Assembly (NCBI RefSeq): GCF_030813355.1
Contig: NZ_JAUSUD010000001.1
Coordinates: 62,001 to 126,000, forward strand
Origin: Metabacillus malikii
GTDB taxonomy: Bacteria; Bacillota; Bacilli; Bacillales; Bacillaceae
Length of the DNA stretch: 64,000 bases
Direction of reading: 5' to 3'
Both the position numbers and the translations under genes were made by a program. Shown here piece by piece: positions 45,554-54,589 of the stretch. The notes beneath the pieces were generated by a model, which saw only the letters and a program-made list of their open reading frames with translations, did no database searches and was not told the origin of the DNA. The number at the start of each line of letters is the position of its first letter. Position 1 is the stretch's first letter.

Positions 45554-46050
45554 TTTCTTTACTTGTCGCAATGGATAATCATCGGCTAATAGGGCGGGAT
45601 AACAAACTTCCTTGGCACCTTCCTAAAGATTTAGCTTACTTTAAAAGAGTGACAATGAACCGTAAAATTGTCATGGGAAGAAAAACATTCGAATCAATTG
45701 GTAAACCTTTACCTGGCAGAGACAATTATGTTTTAACAAGAGATAAAAGTCTTGTGATAGAAGGGTGTACTATACTCCATTCTATAAGCGAAATATGCGA
45801 GCTATCTGCAGGAACAGATGAAGAAATTTTTGTCATTGGAGGCGCAGAAATTTTTGAAGAAATCCTCCCAATAAGTGAGCGGCTATATATAACACATATC
45901 TATCATCAATTCGAGGGGGATACGTTCTTCCCAAAGGTAAACGATGATGAATGGGAACTCATATCACGTGAACACGGTCAACGTGATGAAAAAAACCCTT
46001 ACGATTTCGATTTTGTTGTGTACGAAAGAAGAAATAATATAAACGCTTAA
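45550..46050 (+). CDS. dfrA: host dihydrofolate reductase DfrA
   Basis: 166 residues; the TTG start overlaps the thyA stop (TTGA) and GGAG lies ten bases upstream, the standard thyB-dfrA coupling of Bacillus. [24 protein letters not shown] and [10 protein letters not shown] are intact; position 102 is Phe, as in trimethoprim-sensitive Gram-positive enzymes. With the element's copy the cell has two dihydrofolate reductases. The yplQ-yplP-ilvA genes follow, as in B. subtilis. Confidence 0.93.
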   Translation: MISLLVAMDNHRLIGRDNKLPWHLPKDLAYFKRVTMNRKIVMGRKTFESIGKPLPGRDNYVLTRDKSLVIEGCTILHSISEICELSAGTDEEIFVIGGAEIFEEILPISERLYITHIYHQFEGDTFFPKVNDDEWELISREHGQRDEKNPYDFDFVVYERRNNINA

Positions 46051-46068
46051 ATAGAGTAAATGAAAAAT

Positions 46069-46118
46069 AAACCGGGTGACCAAAAGGTGTATCAGAGCCT
46101 TTTGAGTCACCCGGTTTA
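46069..46118. terminator. strong bidirectional terminator
   Basis: AAACCGGGTGAC pairs with GTCACCCGGTTT and, inside, CAAAAGG with CCTTTTG. It separates dfrA from convergent yplQ. Confidence 0.8.
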
Positions 46119-46143
46119 CGTTAGAGATAGCACTATATATTAA

Positions 46144-46785
46144 TTAAGGAAGTAAATAGAAAAATACTGAAAAGAAATGTAAGATACTACCTGCTAATAC
46201 AAACATATGCCATATTGCATGGTGGTATTTAAATCCCCTCCATACATAAAAGACAGCTCCGATCGTATATAGTAATCCGCCGATGACTAATAAGACAACA
46301 CCTGGAGTAGGGACATTTTCAATAATGTGATTCCAGGCAAATACTATTAACCATCCCATAATGACATACATAATCGTTGAGAAGAATAGATATTTTTTTA
46401 CAAAGAAGGCTTTAAAGACTGTACCTCCTATTGCTAGAGTCCATACGATACCAAACAGTGTCCAGCCTACCCATCCATTAACAGCAATAAATAAAAAAGG
46501 TGTATATGTGCCTGCAATAAAGAAGTAAATTGCTGAATGGTCGAGTATTTCAAAAAAGTCTTTCGCCTTCCCAGCAGGAAAGCTATGAACGAGTGTTGAT
46601 GCTGTATATAATAAAAGCATTGTTATCCCGAATACTGTAAAGCTTACTACATGCCATACAGTACCATATAGTGAAGAATAAACTACTAACATCACTAATG
46701 CGACTAAACTTAAAATTCCTCCAATTCCATGTGTCACGGAATTAGCTATTTCTTCACCTTTAGAAAATGTATGTGTGTTTGCCAT
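46144..46785 (-). CDS. yplQ: hemolysin III / TrhA family membrane protein YplQ
   Basis: 213 residues with seven membrane spans. The PAQR/hemolysin III signature is present: EEIANSVTHGIGG, the conserved STLVHSFPAG and LDHSAIYFFIAGTYTPF, and HHAIWHMFVLAGSILHFF with the metal-binding histidines. TrhA helps keep membrane lipid balance in Gram-positive bacteria; a haemolytic role is doubtful. Gene order dfrA-yplQ-yplP-ilvA matches B. subtilis. Confidence 0.9.
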   Translation of the reverse strand: MANTHTFSKGEEIANSVTHGIGGILSLVALVMLVVYSSLYGTVWHVVSFTVFGITMLLLYTASTLVHSFPAGKAKDFFEILDHSAIYFFIAGTYTPFLFIAVNGWVGWTLFGIVWTLAIGGTVFKAFFVKKYLFFSTIMYVIMGWLIVFAWNHIIENVPTPGVVLLVIGGLLYTIGAVFYVWRGFKYHHAIWHMFVLAGSILHFFSVFFYLLP

Positions 46786-46814
46786 GGTATACTCCTTTCG
46801 TTTTTAAAAATAAC

Positions 46815-47900
46815 TTATTTAATTTTATCTTTTAGTGATAATAGAAAATCAAGACCTTCTAGAGTAATTTTAGTGCCTGCTCTACCTCTTCCTTTTGTCA
46901 CATATTGATGTTTTTCGAGGAAATCAAGACGATGCCTCACTTGTTGTGTTGTTAACGGTGTAGGTAGTGATTTACTGTTTTCAGAGATTGATCGTCTACT
47001 AGCAGGTTCTCCTTTTTCATTTTGTTGTTTAATTTCATTTAGGATAAAGGCATATTCTAGTTTATCCATCATTGTTAATTGTATAGGAGCAATATTTACA
47101 TTTTTCTTCTTTTTATGCTGGTCTACTGGCAGCTTTTCGTTCATCCATTGAGGTAAGTCGTGTATTTGGATTGACCGTCCATCACTTACTGTTACCATAT
47201 AGTGAACAACATTTTTTATTTCGCGAATGTTACCTGGCCAATCATATTCACATAAGCTTTCTTCAACCGCTGGGTCTAGACGAAGAGTAGGATTTAATTT
47301 GTTAAGGAATTGATGTACATATAATGGTATGTCTTCTTTCATATCCTTGATTTCTGGTAATTGGATCGAAAGTACATTTAACCTATAATGTAAATCGCTT
47401 CTGAAACGTTCATCTAACTCAAGGGGTTTTGTTGTAGAAGAGATAATTCGAACATTTGAAGAAATAGTAGGGCTATGCTCACTTTTTCTCCAAAACTTAT
47501 TATCAATCAGATTGACAAGTCTTGATTGTATTCGACTTGGTAATTCTCCAACGTTATTTAAGTAAAGTGTACCGTTATTTGCTTGTTCTAGAAGACAAGG
47601 AGCGGTATCATCTGGTTTTCCAAACAGTGATTGCTCTAATAAATTCACATCCTGTTCATGGCAATCAACTGTTACAAATGAACTGTTTCGTCGATTTGAT
47701 TCATGATGAATTGCAATTGCAAATAAATTTTTTCCTGTACCTGTAGCACCTTGTATTAATATAGGAAATTCTGTATGAGAAATTTTCTTTGCGATCCGTT
47801 TATTTTCTATTATTAAATGATGGTTCCCAATGATATCATCAAAATGACTAGAAGTTTCTTTGTTTATTTGCTTTTGTAGTTCATTACTATAGCTCGTCAA
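46815..47900 (-). CDS. yplP: degenerate sigma-54 activator-like AAA+ regulator YplP
   Basis: The TTG at 47900 follows GAGGGGG by six bases; 361 residues. The AAA+ domain retains Walker A (GATGTGKN) and arginine fingers (FRSDLHYRLNVL). The GAFTGA loop that contacts sigma-54 is missing (LFGKPDDTAPC instead), and Walker B reads GTLYLNNVGEL, without the usual Asp-Glu. The C-terminal region has a winged-helix look. It therefore probably does not activate sigma-54 RNA polymerase by ATP hydrolysis. Confidence 0.82.
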   Translation of the reverse strand: MTSYSNELQKQINKETSSHFDDIIGNHHLIIENKRIAKKISHTEFPILIQGATGTGKNLFAIAIHHESNRRNSSFVTVDCHEQDVNLLEQSLFGKPDDTAPCLLEQANNGTLYLNNVGELPSRIQSRLVNLIDNKFWRKSEHSPTISSNVRIISSTTKPLELDERFRSDLHYRLNVLSIQLPEIKDMKEDIPLYVHQFLNKLNPTLRLDPAVEESLCEYDWPGNIREIKNVVHYMVTVSDGRSIQIHDLPQWMNEKLPVDQHKKKKNVNIAPIQLTMMDKLEYAFILNEIKQQNEKGEPASRRSISENSKSLPTPLTTQQVRHRLDFLEKHQYVTKGRGRAGTKITLEGLDFLLSLKDKIK

Positions 47901-48085
47901 AGCCAGACCCCCTCTTATTCCATAATTTATTATAACACCCAATTGGAACTAATAACAACCAATTAAGAAAAATAGTTATAAATCTGCGAATATTAAATTT
48001 TTATTAAAGTTTTTGAGTATTCCTTTATATTTTGAATATTCATGATATAATTTTCTATTAACAAGCAATTGAAAGGGTCGTGACC

Positions 48086-49354
48086 ATGAAACAAACTATC
48101 GATGAAGTAAAAAATGTACATGTAGAGGATATTCTAAAAGCACATCATTTGTTAAAAGATGTTGTAACACATACACCGCTTCAAAAGAACGAACAGTTGT
48201 CAGAGAAGTATAATTGCAATGTTTATTTAAAAAGAGAAGACCTGCAGATTGTACGCTCCTTTAAAATACGCGGAGCTTTTAATAAGGTTAAACAGCTTAC
48301 AGAAACTCAAACGAAGAATGGTATTGTTTGTGCGAGTGCTGGTAATCATGCTCAAGGTGTTGCATATTCTTGTAGGCAGCTTAAAATCCACGGTAAGATT
48401 TTTATGCCATCAACTACACCGCGACAAAAGGTAACACAAGTAGAACTTTTCGGTAAAGAGTTCGTTGATATTATCTTAATTGGAGATACTTTCGATGATG
48501 CATACCAAAAAGCTGTTGAATGTTGTGAGGCTGAAGGGCGTACATTTATCCACCCATTTGATGATGTTGATGTCATTGCGGGACAAGGAACTGTTGCTGT
48601 AGAAGTCATGAATGATACGGACGTGAAGATTGACTATGTTATAGCAAGTGTAGGTGGTGGCGGTCTTATTTCTGGACTAGGTGTATACTTTAATAGCATA
48701 TCTCCGGATACAAAAGTAATCGGTGTAGAACCTGAAGGTGCACCATCATTATATAAATCAAAGATTGAAGATAGTGTCGTTGAATTAGATGAAATTGATA
48801 AATTTGTAGATGGTGCAGCGGTTAAAAGAGTTGGTGACAAGACATTCTCTATTTGTAAAGATGTCGTTGATGAGGTTCACCTAATACCTGAAGGGAAAGT
48901 ATGTACAACGATACTGGAGTTGTATAATGAAAACGCCATTGTTGTCGAACCAGCTGGTGCATTGAGCATTGCTTCATTAGATTTTCTTAAAGGTCAAATT
49001 AAAGGGAAAAATGTTGTTTGTATAGTAAGCGGAGGAAATAACGATATTGGCAGAATGCAAGAAATTAAAGAACGTTCAATGATTTATGAAGGTTTACAAC
49101 ATTATTTCATCGTTAATTTCCCCCAAAGAGCCGGTGCATTGAGAGAGTTTTTAGATGAGGTGCTTGGACCAAATGATGATATAAATCGTTTTGAGTATAC
49201 AAAAAAGAATAACAAAGATAACGGTCCTGCACTCGTTGGGATCGAATTAAAGCACAAAAATGATTATGATCCGTTACTCGAAAGAATGAAGAAAAAAGGT
49301 TTCTTTTATACAGAAGTGAATAAAGATAGCAACCTTTTCCATTTGTTAATTTAG
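48086..49354 (+). CDS. ilvA: threonine dehydratase IlvA
   Basis: 422 residues from the ATG at 48086 (GAAAGGG upstream), the B. subtilis IlvA length. PLP-binding Lys60 in RSFKIRGA, the glycine-rich VGGGGLISGL and SGGNND phosphate loops, and a C-terminal ACT-like regulatory domain (HYFIVNFPQRAGALREFL). It converts threonine to 2-oxobutanoate, the first step to isoleucine, and is usually inhibited by isoleucine. Confidence 0.93.
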   Translation: MKQTIDEVKNVHVEDILKAHHLLKDVVTHTPLQKNEQLSEKYNCNVYLKREDLQIVRSFKIRGAFNKVKQLTETQTKNGIVCASAGNHAQGVAYSCRQLKIHGKIFMPSTTPRQKVTQVELFGKEFVDIILIGDTFDDAYQKAVECCEAEGRTFIHPFDDVDVIAGQGTVAVEVMNDTDVKIDYVIASVGGGGLISGLGVYFNSISPDTKVIGVEPEGAPSLYKSKIEDSVVELDEIDKFVDGAAVKRVGDKTFSICKDVVDEVHLIPEGKVCTTILELYNENAIVVEPAGALSIASLDFLKGQIKGKNVVCIVSGGNNDIGRMQEIKERSMIYEGLQHYFIVNFPQRAGALREFLDEVLGPNDDINRFEYTKKNNKDNGPALVGIELKHKNDYDPLLERMKKKGFFYTEVNKDSNLFHLLI

Positions 49355-49400
49355 CTTTTGTTACAACAATGGAAACAATTTATGGGACTATTTCCTTCTA

Positions 49401-49446
49401 GGAACAACCGTTTAGAATGCTACCTTCTAAACGGTTGTTCCTTTTA
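49401..49446 (+). terminator. terminator of ilvA
   Basis: GGAACAACCGTTTAGAA pairs perfectly over 17 bases with TTCTAAACGGTTGTTCC, then TTTTA. Confidence 0.85.
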
Positions 49447-49772
49447 TGTGTTACTAAAATGTGTACTACTTACTAATTGGAACTGATATGATTTGAACTT
49501 TACATGTTCCTTAAAACTAGACATGCTCAGCACTTATTTGGCTACCCGTGAGGCTCGTGCGGCAAAATGCCCTAGAGAAATAATTAAGTTGTAGTGGGTA
49601 AAGAGTTTACAAAAGCGGCTAAATTTGATACAAAAAGGTGTATTTTATTGTATTAAAAGACGTTTTGTAATTGAAAATAATAACGTGTTCACAAACAAGT
49701 GCGTATTTTCATCTTATTTTTGATTGAAACGTAAAGAATAGACGGTATAATTAAGGGTAATATTTTAGGGAT
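49447..49772. other. gene-free stretch before degV
   Basis: No gene. Around 49521-49560 is a small GC-richer patch (CATGCTCAGCACTTATT, GTGAGGCTCGTGCGGC) that may be an old repeat fragment. Confidence 0.35.
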
Positions 49773-50624
49773 GTGATTAACCTGGGTAATGTAAAAATAG
49801 TAACAGATTCAACAATTGATATGAAACAGGATTATATTGATAAATATGGTATTACTGTAGTTCCGTTATCTATCACAATCGATAATCAAACTTTTACGGA
49901 TGGAATTGATATCAAACCGGATGAGTTTCTACGGTTAATGAAAAACTCAGAAGAACTTCCAAAAAGTTCACAACCTTCCACTGGAAAGTTCCTTGAAGTA
50001 TATGATGAACTAGGGAAAAATGGTGACTCGGTCATTTCAATACATATGACTAGTGGTATGAGTGGTACAGTTCAATCAGCAGAAGGTGCTTCACAGATGA
50101 CAAAGACAGATGTATCAGTTGTCGATTCGATGTTTATCTCGAAAGCATTAGGATTTCAAGTACTTGAAGCGGCAAAAATGGCGCAACAGGGATTTGATAA
50201 GGAAACAATATTAAACAGAATAGAAGAAATTCGTAAGAACACAAACTTATATATAATGGTGGACACACTTGAGAATTTAGCAAAGGGCGGAAGAATTGGC
50301 AAAGGAAAGGCGTTAATTGGTTCTTTACTTAACGTAAAACCAATAGCGAGCCTACAAGGTGGAGTGTATACACCAGTGGGTAAAGTCAGAAGTCATGCAC
50401 AGGGTGTAAAATATTTAGCGAAGCAATTTGCTGAGGATATAAAAGGAAAGACAGTGAAAGCCGTAGGGATAGCTCATGCTGATGCATTCGAATTAGCATC
50501 AAAGCTAAAACATGCGATACAAGATACAACACCTCATTGCCAAATTGATATATCATTTACAACCCCTGTTATTTCGACACATACAGGACCAGGTGCAATT
50601 GGTTTTATGTTTTTTGCAGAATAA
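49773..50624 (+). CDS. DegV family fatty-acid-binding protein
   Basis: 283 residues. DegV/FakB fold: KIVTDSTIDMKQDY at the start, SSQPSTGKF, HMTSGMSGTVQSA, NLAKGGRIGKGKAL and the C-terminal THTGPGAIGFMF. Such proteins bind a fatty acid for phosphorylation by FakA so that it can enter phospholipids. The start is uncertain: the GTG at 49773 is close to AGGGATG, and no better start is seen. Confidence 0.87.
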   Translation: MINLGNVKIVTDSTIDMKQDYIDKYGITVVPLSITIDNQTFTDGIDIKPDEFLRLMKNSEELPKSSQPSTGKFLEVYDELGKNGDSVISIHMTSGMSGTVQSAEGASQMTKTDVSVVDSMFISKALGFQVLEAAKMAQQGFDKETILNRIEEIRKNTNLYIMVDTLENLAKGGRIGKGKALIGSLLNVKPIASLQGGVYTPVGKVRSHAQGVKYLAKQFAEDIKGKTVKAVGIAHADAFELASKLKHAIQDTTPHCQIDISFTTPVISTHTGPGAIGFMFFAE

Positions 50625-50943
50625 GAAAAATAAGAACAGTTATGAGTTTGTTAAAATGGTTAACTATTTTTACTCATGAGATTAAAAATGGGTAAGGCTA
50701 GTTAACCTTTTCATGTGTAGATGATGTGATGGCACATAAAAATAGGGAATTTGATGCAATGATTGGATAGTTTTTACATATAATGCATGTAAGGAAATGA
50801 TATTTTGCTGACATGTTTTTTCTAATCAATTGTTTATTCAACTATCATCTATTTGCATTACCTTTCTTTCTTTTGTTCTATATATTTGATAAAATTTTTA
50901 CTAATATATTGTAGAGTTATAACAAGCAAAGGGTGAATACTTC
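50625..50943. other. gene-free stretch
   Basis: AT-rich, no open frame with a ribosome binding site and no clear hairpin. It probably holds the ypmQ promoter. Confidence 0.3.
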
Positions 50944-51537
50944 TTGATGAGTATAAAGAAAAATAAGTTATTTATATTTATAATGATTATCACAATGGTT
51001 GGATTAACTGCATGTAGCACCTCCGCGCCAATTTCTAATCCTCTTAACTACGAAGTACAATCTTTTCAATATAATAATCAAGATGGTGAGACTGTTTCCT
51101 TAAGTGAGTTAAAGGGTACCGTTTGGTTAGCAAATTTTGTTTTTACAAATTGTGAAACCGTATGTCCTCCTATGACAGCTCACATGAAGGAGCTGCAAAA
51201 TAAAATGAAAGCTGAAGGCTTAAATGCTAAAATTATTTCATTTAGTGTCGACCCGGAGGTTGATACACCAGAAAAGATTAAGGAATTTACAAAGACCTAT
51301 GATATTTCTTTTGATGATTGGGAGTTTCTAACAGGATATACTCAAGAGGAGATTGAAAACTTCGCAAAAAAAAGTTTTAAAGCATTAGTGAAAAAGCCAA
51401 ATAATCATGACCAAGTCATGCACAAAACAAGTTTTTATTTAGTTGATCAAAATGGAGTAGTAATGAGAGATTATAGTGGAGCAGTTGAAACTCCATACGA
51501 TGAGATTATCTCGGATATTAAATTATTATTGAAATGA
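50944..51537 (+). CDS. ypmQ: SCO1/SenC lipoprotein YpmQ
   Basis: 197 residues (TTG at 50944; an ATG follows at once). A lipoprotein signal ends in LTAC. A thioredoxin-like SCO domain has FTNCETVCPPMT (CxxxC copper ligands) and the conserved histidine in MHKTSFYLVD. SCO proteins deliver copper to the CuA site of cytochrome oxidase or protect against oxidative damage. First of ypmQ-ypmR-ypmS as in B. subtilis. Confidence 0.9.
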   Translation: MMSIKKNKLFIFIMIITMVGLTACSTSAPISNPLNYEVQSFQYNNQDGETVSLSELKGTVWLANFVFTNCETVCPPMTAHMKELQNKMKAEGLNAKIISFSVDPEVDTPEKIKEFTKTYDISFDDWEFLTGYTQEEIENFAKKSFKALVKKPNNHDQVMHKTSFYLVDQNGVVMRDYSGAVETPYDEIISDIKLLLK

Positions 51538-51547
51538 TTTTTACCTA

Positions 51548-51574
51548 AAGAGATTCCAAATTGGAATCTTTTTT
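51548..51574 (+). terminator. terminator of ypmQ
   Basis: AGATTCC pairs with GGAATCT, followed by TTTTTT. Confidence 0.65.
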
Positions 51575-51636
51575 ACTAACAAATTATGAACTTATAATGA
51601 TATAATTTGTCCTTACACTATTGATAGGGTGATGTT

Positions 51637-52428
51637 ATGTTCAGAAAGCTTACGTCAATTGTAGTCCTTTGTTTACTTGTTACTGGATGTATGGCGGATC
51701 ACACATCTAATGTTTCTTCTAAATCGCTCACAAAGCTTGAGAAGGAACAACCAGCAGAGACTTTTATCCCTAAAACATTACATGTTGTGGCGATTGGTGA
51801 TTCACTTACAAAAGGTGTTGGTGATGAGACAAACCAAGGTGGATATATTGGAAAGTTAATAAACCAAATGGATGAACGTAAAGAAATAAAAGATATTGTA
51901 TTAAACAATTATGGGATTAAAGGACATAAAACTAGTAATCTACAAAAAAAATTAAAGGAAAATCAAGTTGTAAATCATTTAAAAAAAGCAGATTTAATCT
52001 TTGTGACGATTGGTGGTAATGATTTAATGAATGTCGTCAAAAAGAATATATTCTCCTTAGATTATGGACCTTTTCGAGAGGGCCAAAAAACGTATGAGAA
52101 TAACTTAAAAGATATCATCAATACAATTAGAGAAAATAATACAGAAGCTAACATTGTGTTAATAGGTCTCTATAATCCTTTTAAGTACATGCTGCCAGAA
52201 TTATCTGAGATAGATACGATAATCTCTGAATGGAATACTGCTTCACAACAAATAATAAATCATGATGGTCATAGCGTATTTGTATCCGTTGAGGATATTT
52301 TCACTACAACTGATGAAATATTGTTATCTGATGACCAATTTCATCCAAATAGAAAAGGATATGAATTAATAGCTGATAGAGTATTAGAGGAATTGGAAAA
52401 CGAACAAGTAATTACTGCTATACCGTAA
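51637..52428 (+). CDS. ypmR: GDSL-family lipase/esterase lipoprotein YpmR
   Basis: 263 residues. The lipobox LLVTGC indicates a membrane-anchored exoprotein. SGNH hydrolase blocks: AIGDSLTKGVGD (Ser), NYGIKG (Gly), TIGGNDLM (Asn) and DQFHPN (Asp, His). An extracellular esterase or lipase; the substrate is unknown. It overlaps no neighbour; ypmS begins 16 bases later. Confidence 0.88.
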   Translation: MFRKLTSIVVLCLLVTGCMADHTSNVSSKSLTKLEKEQPAETFIPKTLHVVAIGDSLTKGVGDETNQGGYIGKLINQMDERKEIKDIVLNNYGIKGHKTSNLQKKLKENQVVNHLKKADLIFVTIGGNDLMNVVKKNIFSLDYGPFREGQKTYENNLKDIINTIRENNTEANIVLIGLYNPFKYMLPELSEIDTIISEWNTASQQIINHDGHSVFVSVEDIFTTTDEILLSDDQFHPNRKGYELIADRVLEELENEQVITAIP

Positions 52429-52444
52429 GAAAGAGGGATGTTTA

Positions 52445-53029
52445 TTGAAAAAATGGAAATACGCATTTTGGATTATTGTCTCACTTAATTTCCTAGTGGT
52501 AATATTACTGGGAGGATTTCTGCTTTTACCGTCTGACCGCCAAACAAAAAGTATGGATATTTCTCATCAAAAAAATGAAGAGGAATCTGTACCATTTCTT
52601 ATTAGTAGTAACAAAGAGTCCTTAACTACCCTTATAAATCATTATTTAACAAAGGAAACTGACCAAGAAAACTTAAAGTATTATGTTGAGTTAGATGAAC
52701 ATGTGAATGTATACGGTACAATTCAAGCATTTAGTAAAGAAATCAATATGCAGTTAATCTTGAATCCTATTGTCAGTAAAGAAGGTAATATAAAATTAAA
52801 AGTTATAGAACTTTCAATTGGTCAATTAAAACTACCATTATCATATGTTTTGAAATATATGCAGTCTCATTATGATTTACCTGAATATGTAATCATTAAA
52901 CCAAATGATAAAGAGATTGATATCCAACTTGATGAATTACAACTTAAAAATGGATTTAGAGCTAAGGCAGAGCGTTTTCAACTAGAAACAGATGATATAA
53001 TGTTTACCTTATATGTACCTTTACCATAA
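52445..53029 (+). CDS. ypmS: DUF2140 family membrane-anchored protein YpmS
   Basis: 194 residues, TTG start after GAGGGATG. One N-terminal membrane span (FWIIVSLNFLVVILLGGFLLL) and an extracellular beta-rich domain ending FTLYVPLP. It fits YpmS in the ypmQRS cluster. Function unknown. Confidence 0.82.
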   Translation: MKKWKYAFWIIVSLNFLVVILLGGFLLLPSDRQTKSMDISHQKNEEESVPFLISSNKESLTTLINHYLTKETDQENLKYYVELDEHVNVYGTIQAFSKEINMQLILNPIVSKEGNIKLKVIELSIGQLKLPLSYVLKYMQSHYDLPEYVIIKPNDKEIDIQLDELQLKNGFRAKAERFQLETDDIMFTLYVPLP

Positions 53030-53421
53030 TGTAAAGAGAACGGACGAAAAATTCTGAATAAAGGCGAATATTGTAGTGCTAGTCAATAAATTGAAAAGAT
53101 AAACAATATATAGAGTTGACGGTTCGGTGAATATAGGTAAAAATATAGTAATAACAACTACTAATTATATTGGATATTGTTTCTCATTTTTGATTTAGGA
53201 TTGTTATACAGATTAATATTGTTCGAAATGAAGTAGTAATTTCTATTGGTGTCATCTTTTTTGAAGATTTATTTCAATTTCATTATTCAAATTAATATTC
53301 ATGATTTGAATTAAGTCAATTTGGAATACAGCTATATACATGAAATGTTTTTTTGAAATTTATTACTTGTGAAATATTGCTAACTATAAAGAAAAGGATG
53401 TAGATGTAGGAGGACGTAATC
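53030..53421. other. gene-free AT-rich stretch
   Basis: No open frame with a ribosome binding site, no strong hairpin and no copy of the dispersed repeat was seen. Confidence 0.3.
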
Positions 53422-53616
53422 GTGAAAAATAAAATTGTTATCTTTGGGTTTGTTGCTATATTAATATCATTATACTTTGGTGGAATAGCATATCAAGAGT
53501 TCATATCTGAAAATATGGACCAAGTCTATATAAATATAGGGTACTGTACATTATTTTTAAGTATTGCAGTATATATGTGGCACATTAAGGATGAAAAGCA
53601 AAAAAATAATAGTTAA
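53422..53616 (+). CDS. small two-span membrane protein
   Basis: 64 residues, GTG start eight bases after AGGAGG. Two hydrophobic spans (IVIFGFVAILISLYFGGIAY and GYCTLFLSIAVYMWHI) separated by a short loop, with a charged tail. A terminator follows directly. Not recognised. Confidence 0.6.
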   Translation: MKNKIVIFGFVAILISLYFGGIAYQEFISENMDQVYINIGYCTLFLSIAVYMWHIKDEKQKNNS

Positions 53617-53645
53617 AAATGAGAGGATTATTTCCTCTCATTTTT
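53615..53645 (+). terminator. terminator of the small membrane gene
   Basis: AAAAATGAGAGGA and TCCTCTCATTTTT form a stem with a short loop. Confidence 0.75.
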
Positions 53646-53754
53646 ATGATGGGGAATAAGAACATCAAATACATGATGAATGTTATTGATGTTCTATTCT
53701 TCCATTATGTAGATGCATCTGTATAGAACTGTGCATCTAAATTAATTTACTAAT

Positions 53755-53928
53755 TTATTCAGCTTTTTCTTCAGTTGTTTCTTCTTCAGTGTTTTCCTCT
53801 TCAGCATTTTCTTCAGTTTCTTCAGTGTTTGTTTCTTCTTGATCAGTTTCTTCAGCGTTGTTACATGCAGCCATTAAGAATACAGCAAGTAATGATGCTC
53901 CTACTTTCAATAATAAACTTTTGTTCAT
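53755..53928 (-). CDS. small, extremely acidic lipoprotein
   Basis: 57 residues, GGGAGG before the ATG. A lipoprotein signal peptide ends in LMAAC (Cys22). The mature part is almost entirely Glu, Thr, Asn and Gln in imperfect TEE repeats (TNTEETEENAEEENTEEE). The coding DNA is a TTC-rich repeat on the + strand. Probably surface-exposed and disordered; function unknown. The 53929-54299 gap after it shows no gene. Confidence 0.65.
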   Translation of the reverse strand: MNKSLLLKVGASLLAVFLMAACNNAEETDQEETNTEETEENAEEENTEEETTEEKAE

Positions 53929-54299
53929 TGTTTTTTCCTCCCATGTAACGAATAGTGATCACTTTAGAACCAGCTGGTTCACTCTAATAATAATTGAAAA
54001 AAGGCAACTGTATACACTTTTTACAAAAAATGTACATAAGATTTATATTTTTAAAAATATCTAAAAATTTGGTTAATAAAGTTTACAGTAAGTTATTGAA
54101 AGATAGGTCATTCGTATGTTTCCTCAAAATAGAGCTAGTCTTTAGTCATTCATTGTGAAAAAACATACAAGCATACAAAAACGAATTTAGTGAAAATGAA
54201 TATGGATGAATTTTGAAGTTATGTATATACTAAAATACGGAGTGTAATTTCGATAATGCTTGTCTTATTAAAAAGCACTTTTCTAAAAACTTGTTGCTT

Positions 54300-54435
54300 T
54301 TAGCATAGGCTTTATCAAAGGTTGGGTTGGAGCTGACCTGAGAGACTCCTGCGGGATGCGTGGAGAGGTGAGACTCCCACAGGTTACGCCGAGGAGTATG
54401 AAGAGCATAGGCGGCTTGCCCACCGACGTACAACT
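54300..54435. repeat. dispersed intergenic repeat, copy 5 (short form)
   Basis: GGAGCTGACCTGAGAGACTC, CCTGCGGGATGCGTGGAGAG, ACGCCGAGGAGTATGAAGAG and GGCGGCTTGCCCACCGACGT match the 5' half of copy 4. Confidence 0.75.
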
Positions 54436-54589
54436 ATCTAAAAAGCAGTCTGAAGTTGAAAGATTTTGAAATGGTTTAATGTAACAACCTAAATCCACAG
54501 GGTAAAAGAACATAAAAATTGAGAAATAAACACTTTTTTGTTACGCTATCAAATATAGTCGTTATGAATAAGAACTCGGAGGGTGGATA

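Noticed and set aside
49521-49538. 18-base exact match to the IS1182 transposase gene (59140-59157)
   Set aside because: Too short and without further similarity on either side; could be chance.
53758-53880. TTC-rich tract resembling a simple repeat or CRISPR-like array
   Set aside because: It is the coding sequence of the Glu-rich lipoprotein read in antisense, with signal peptide and ribosome binding site intact.
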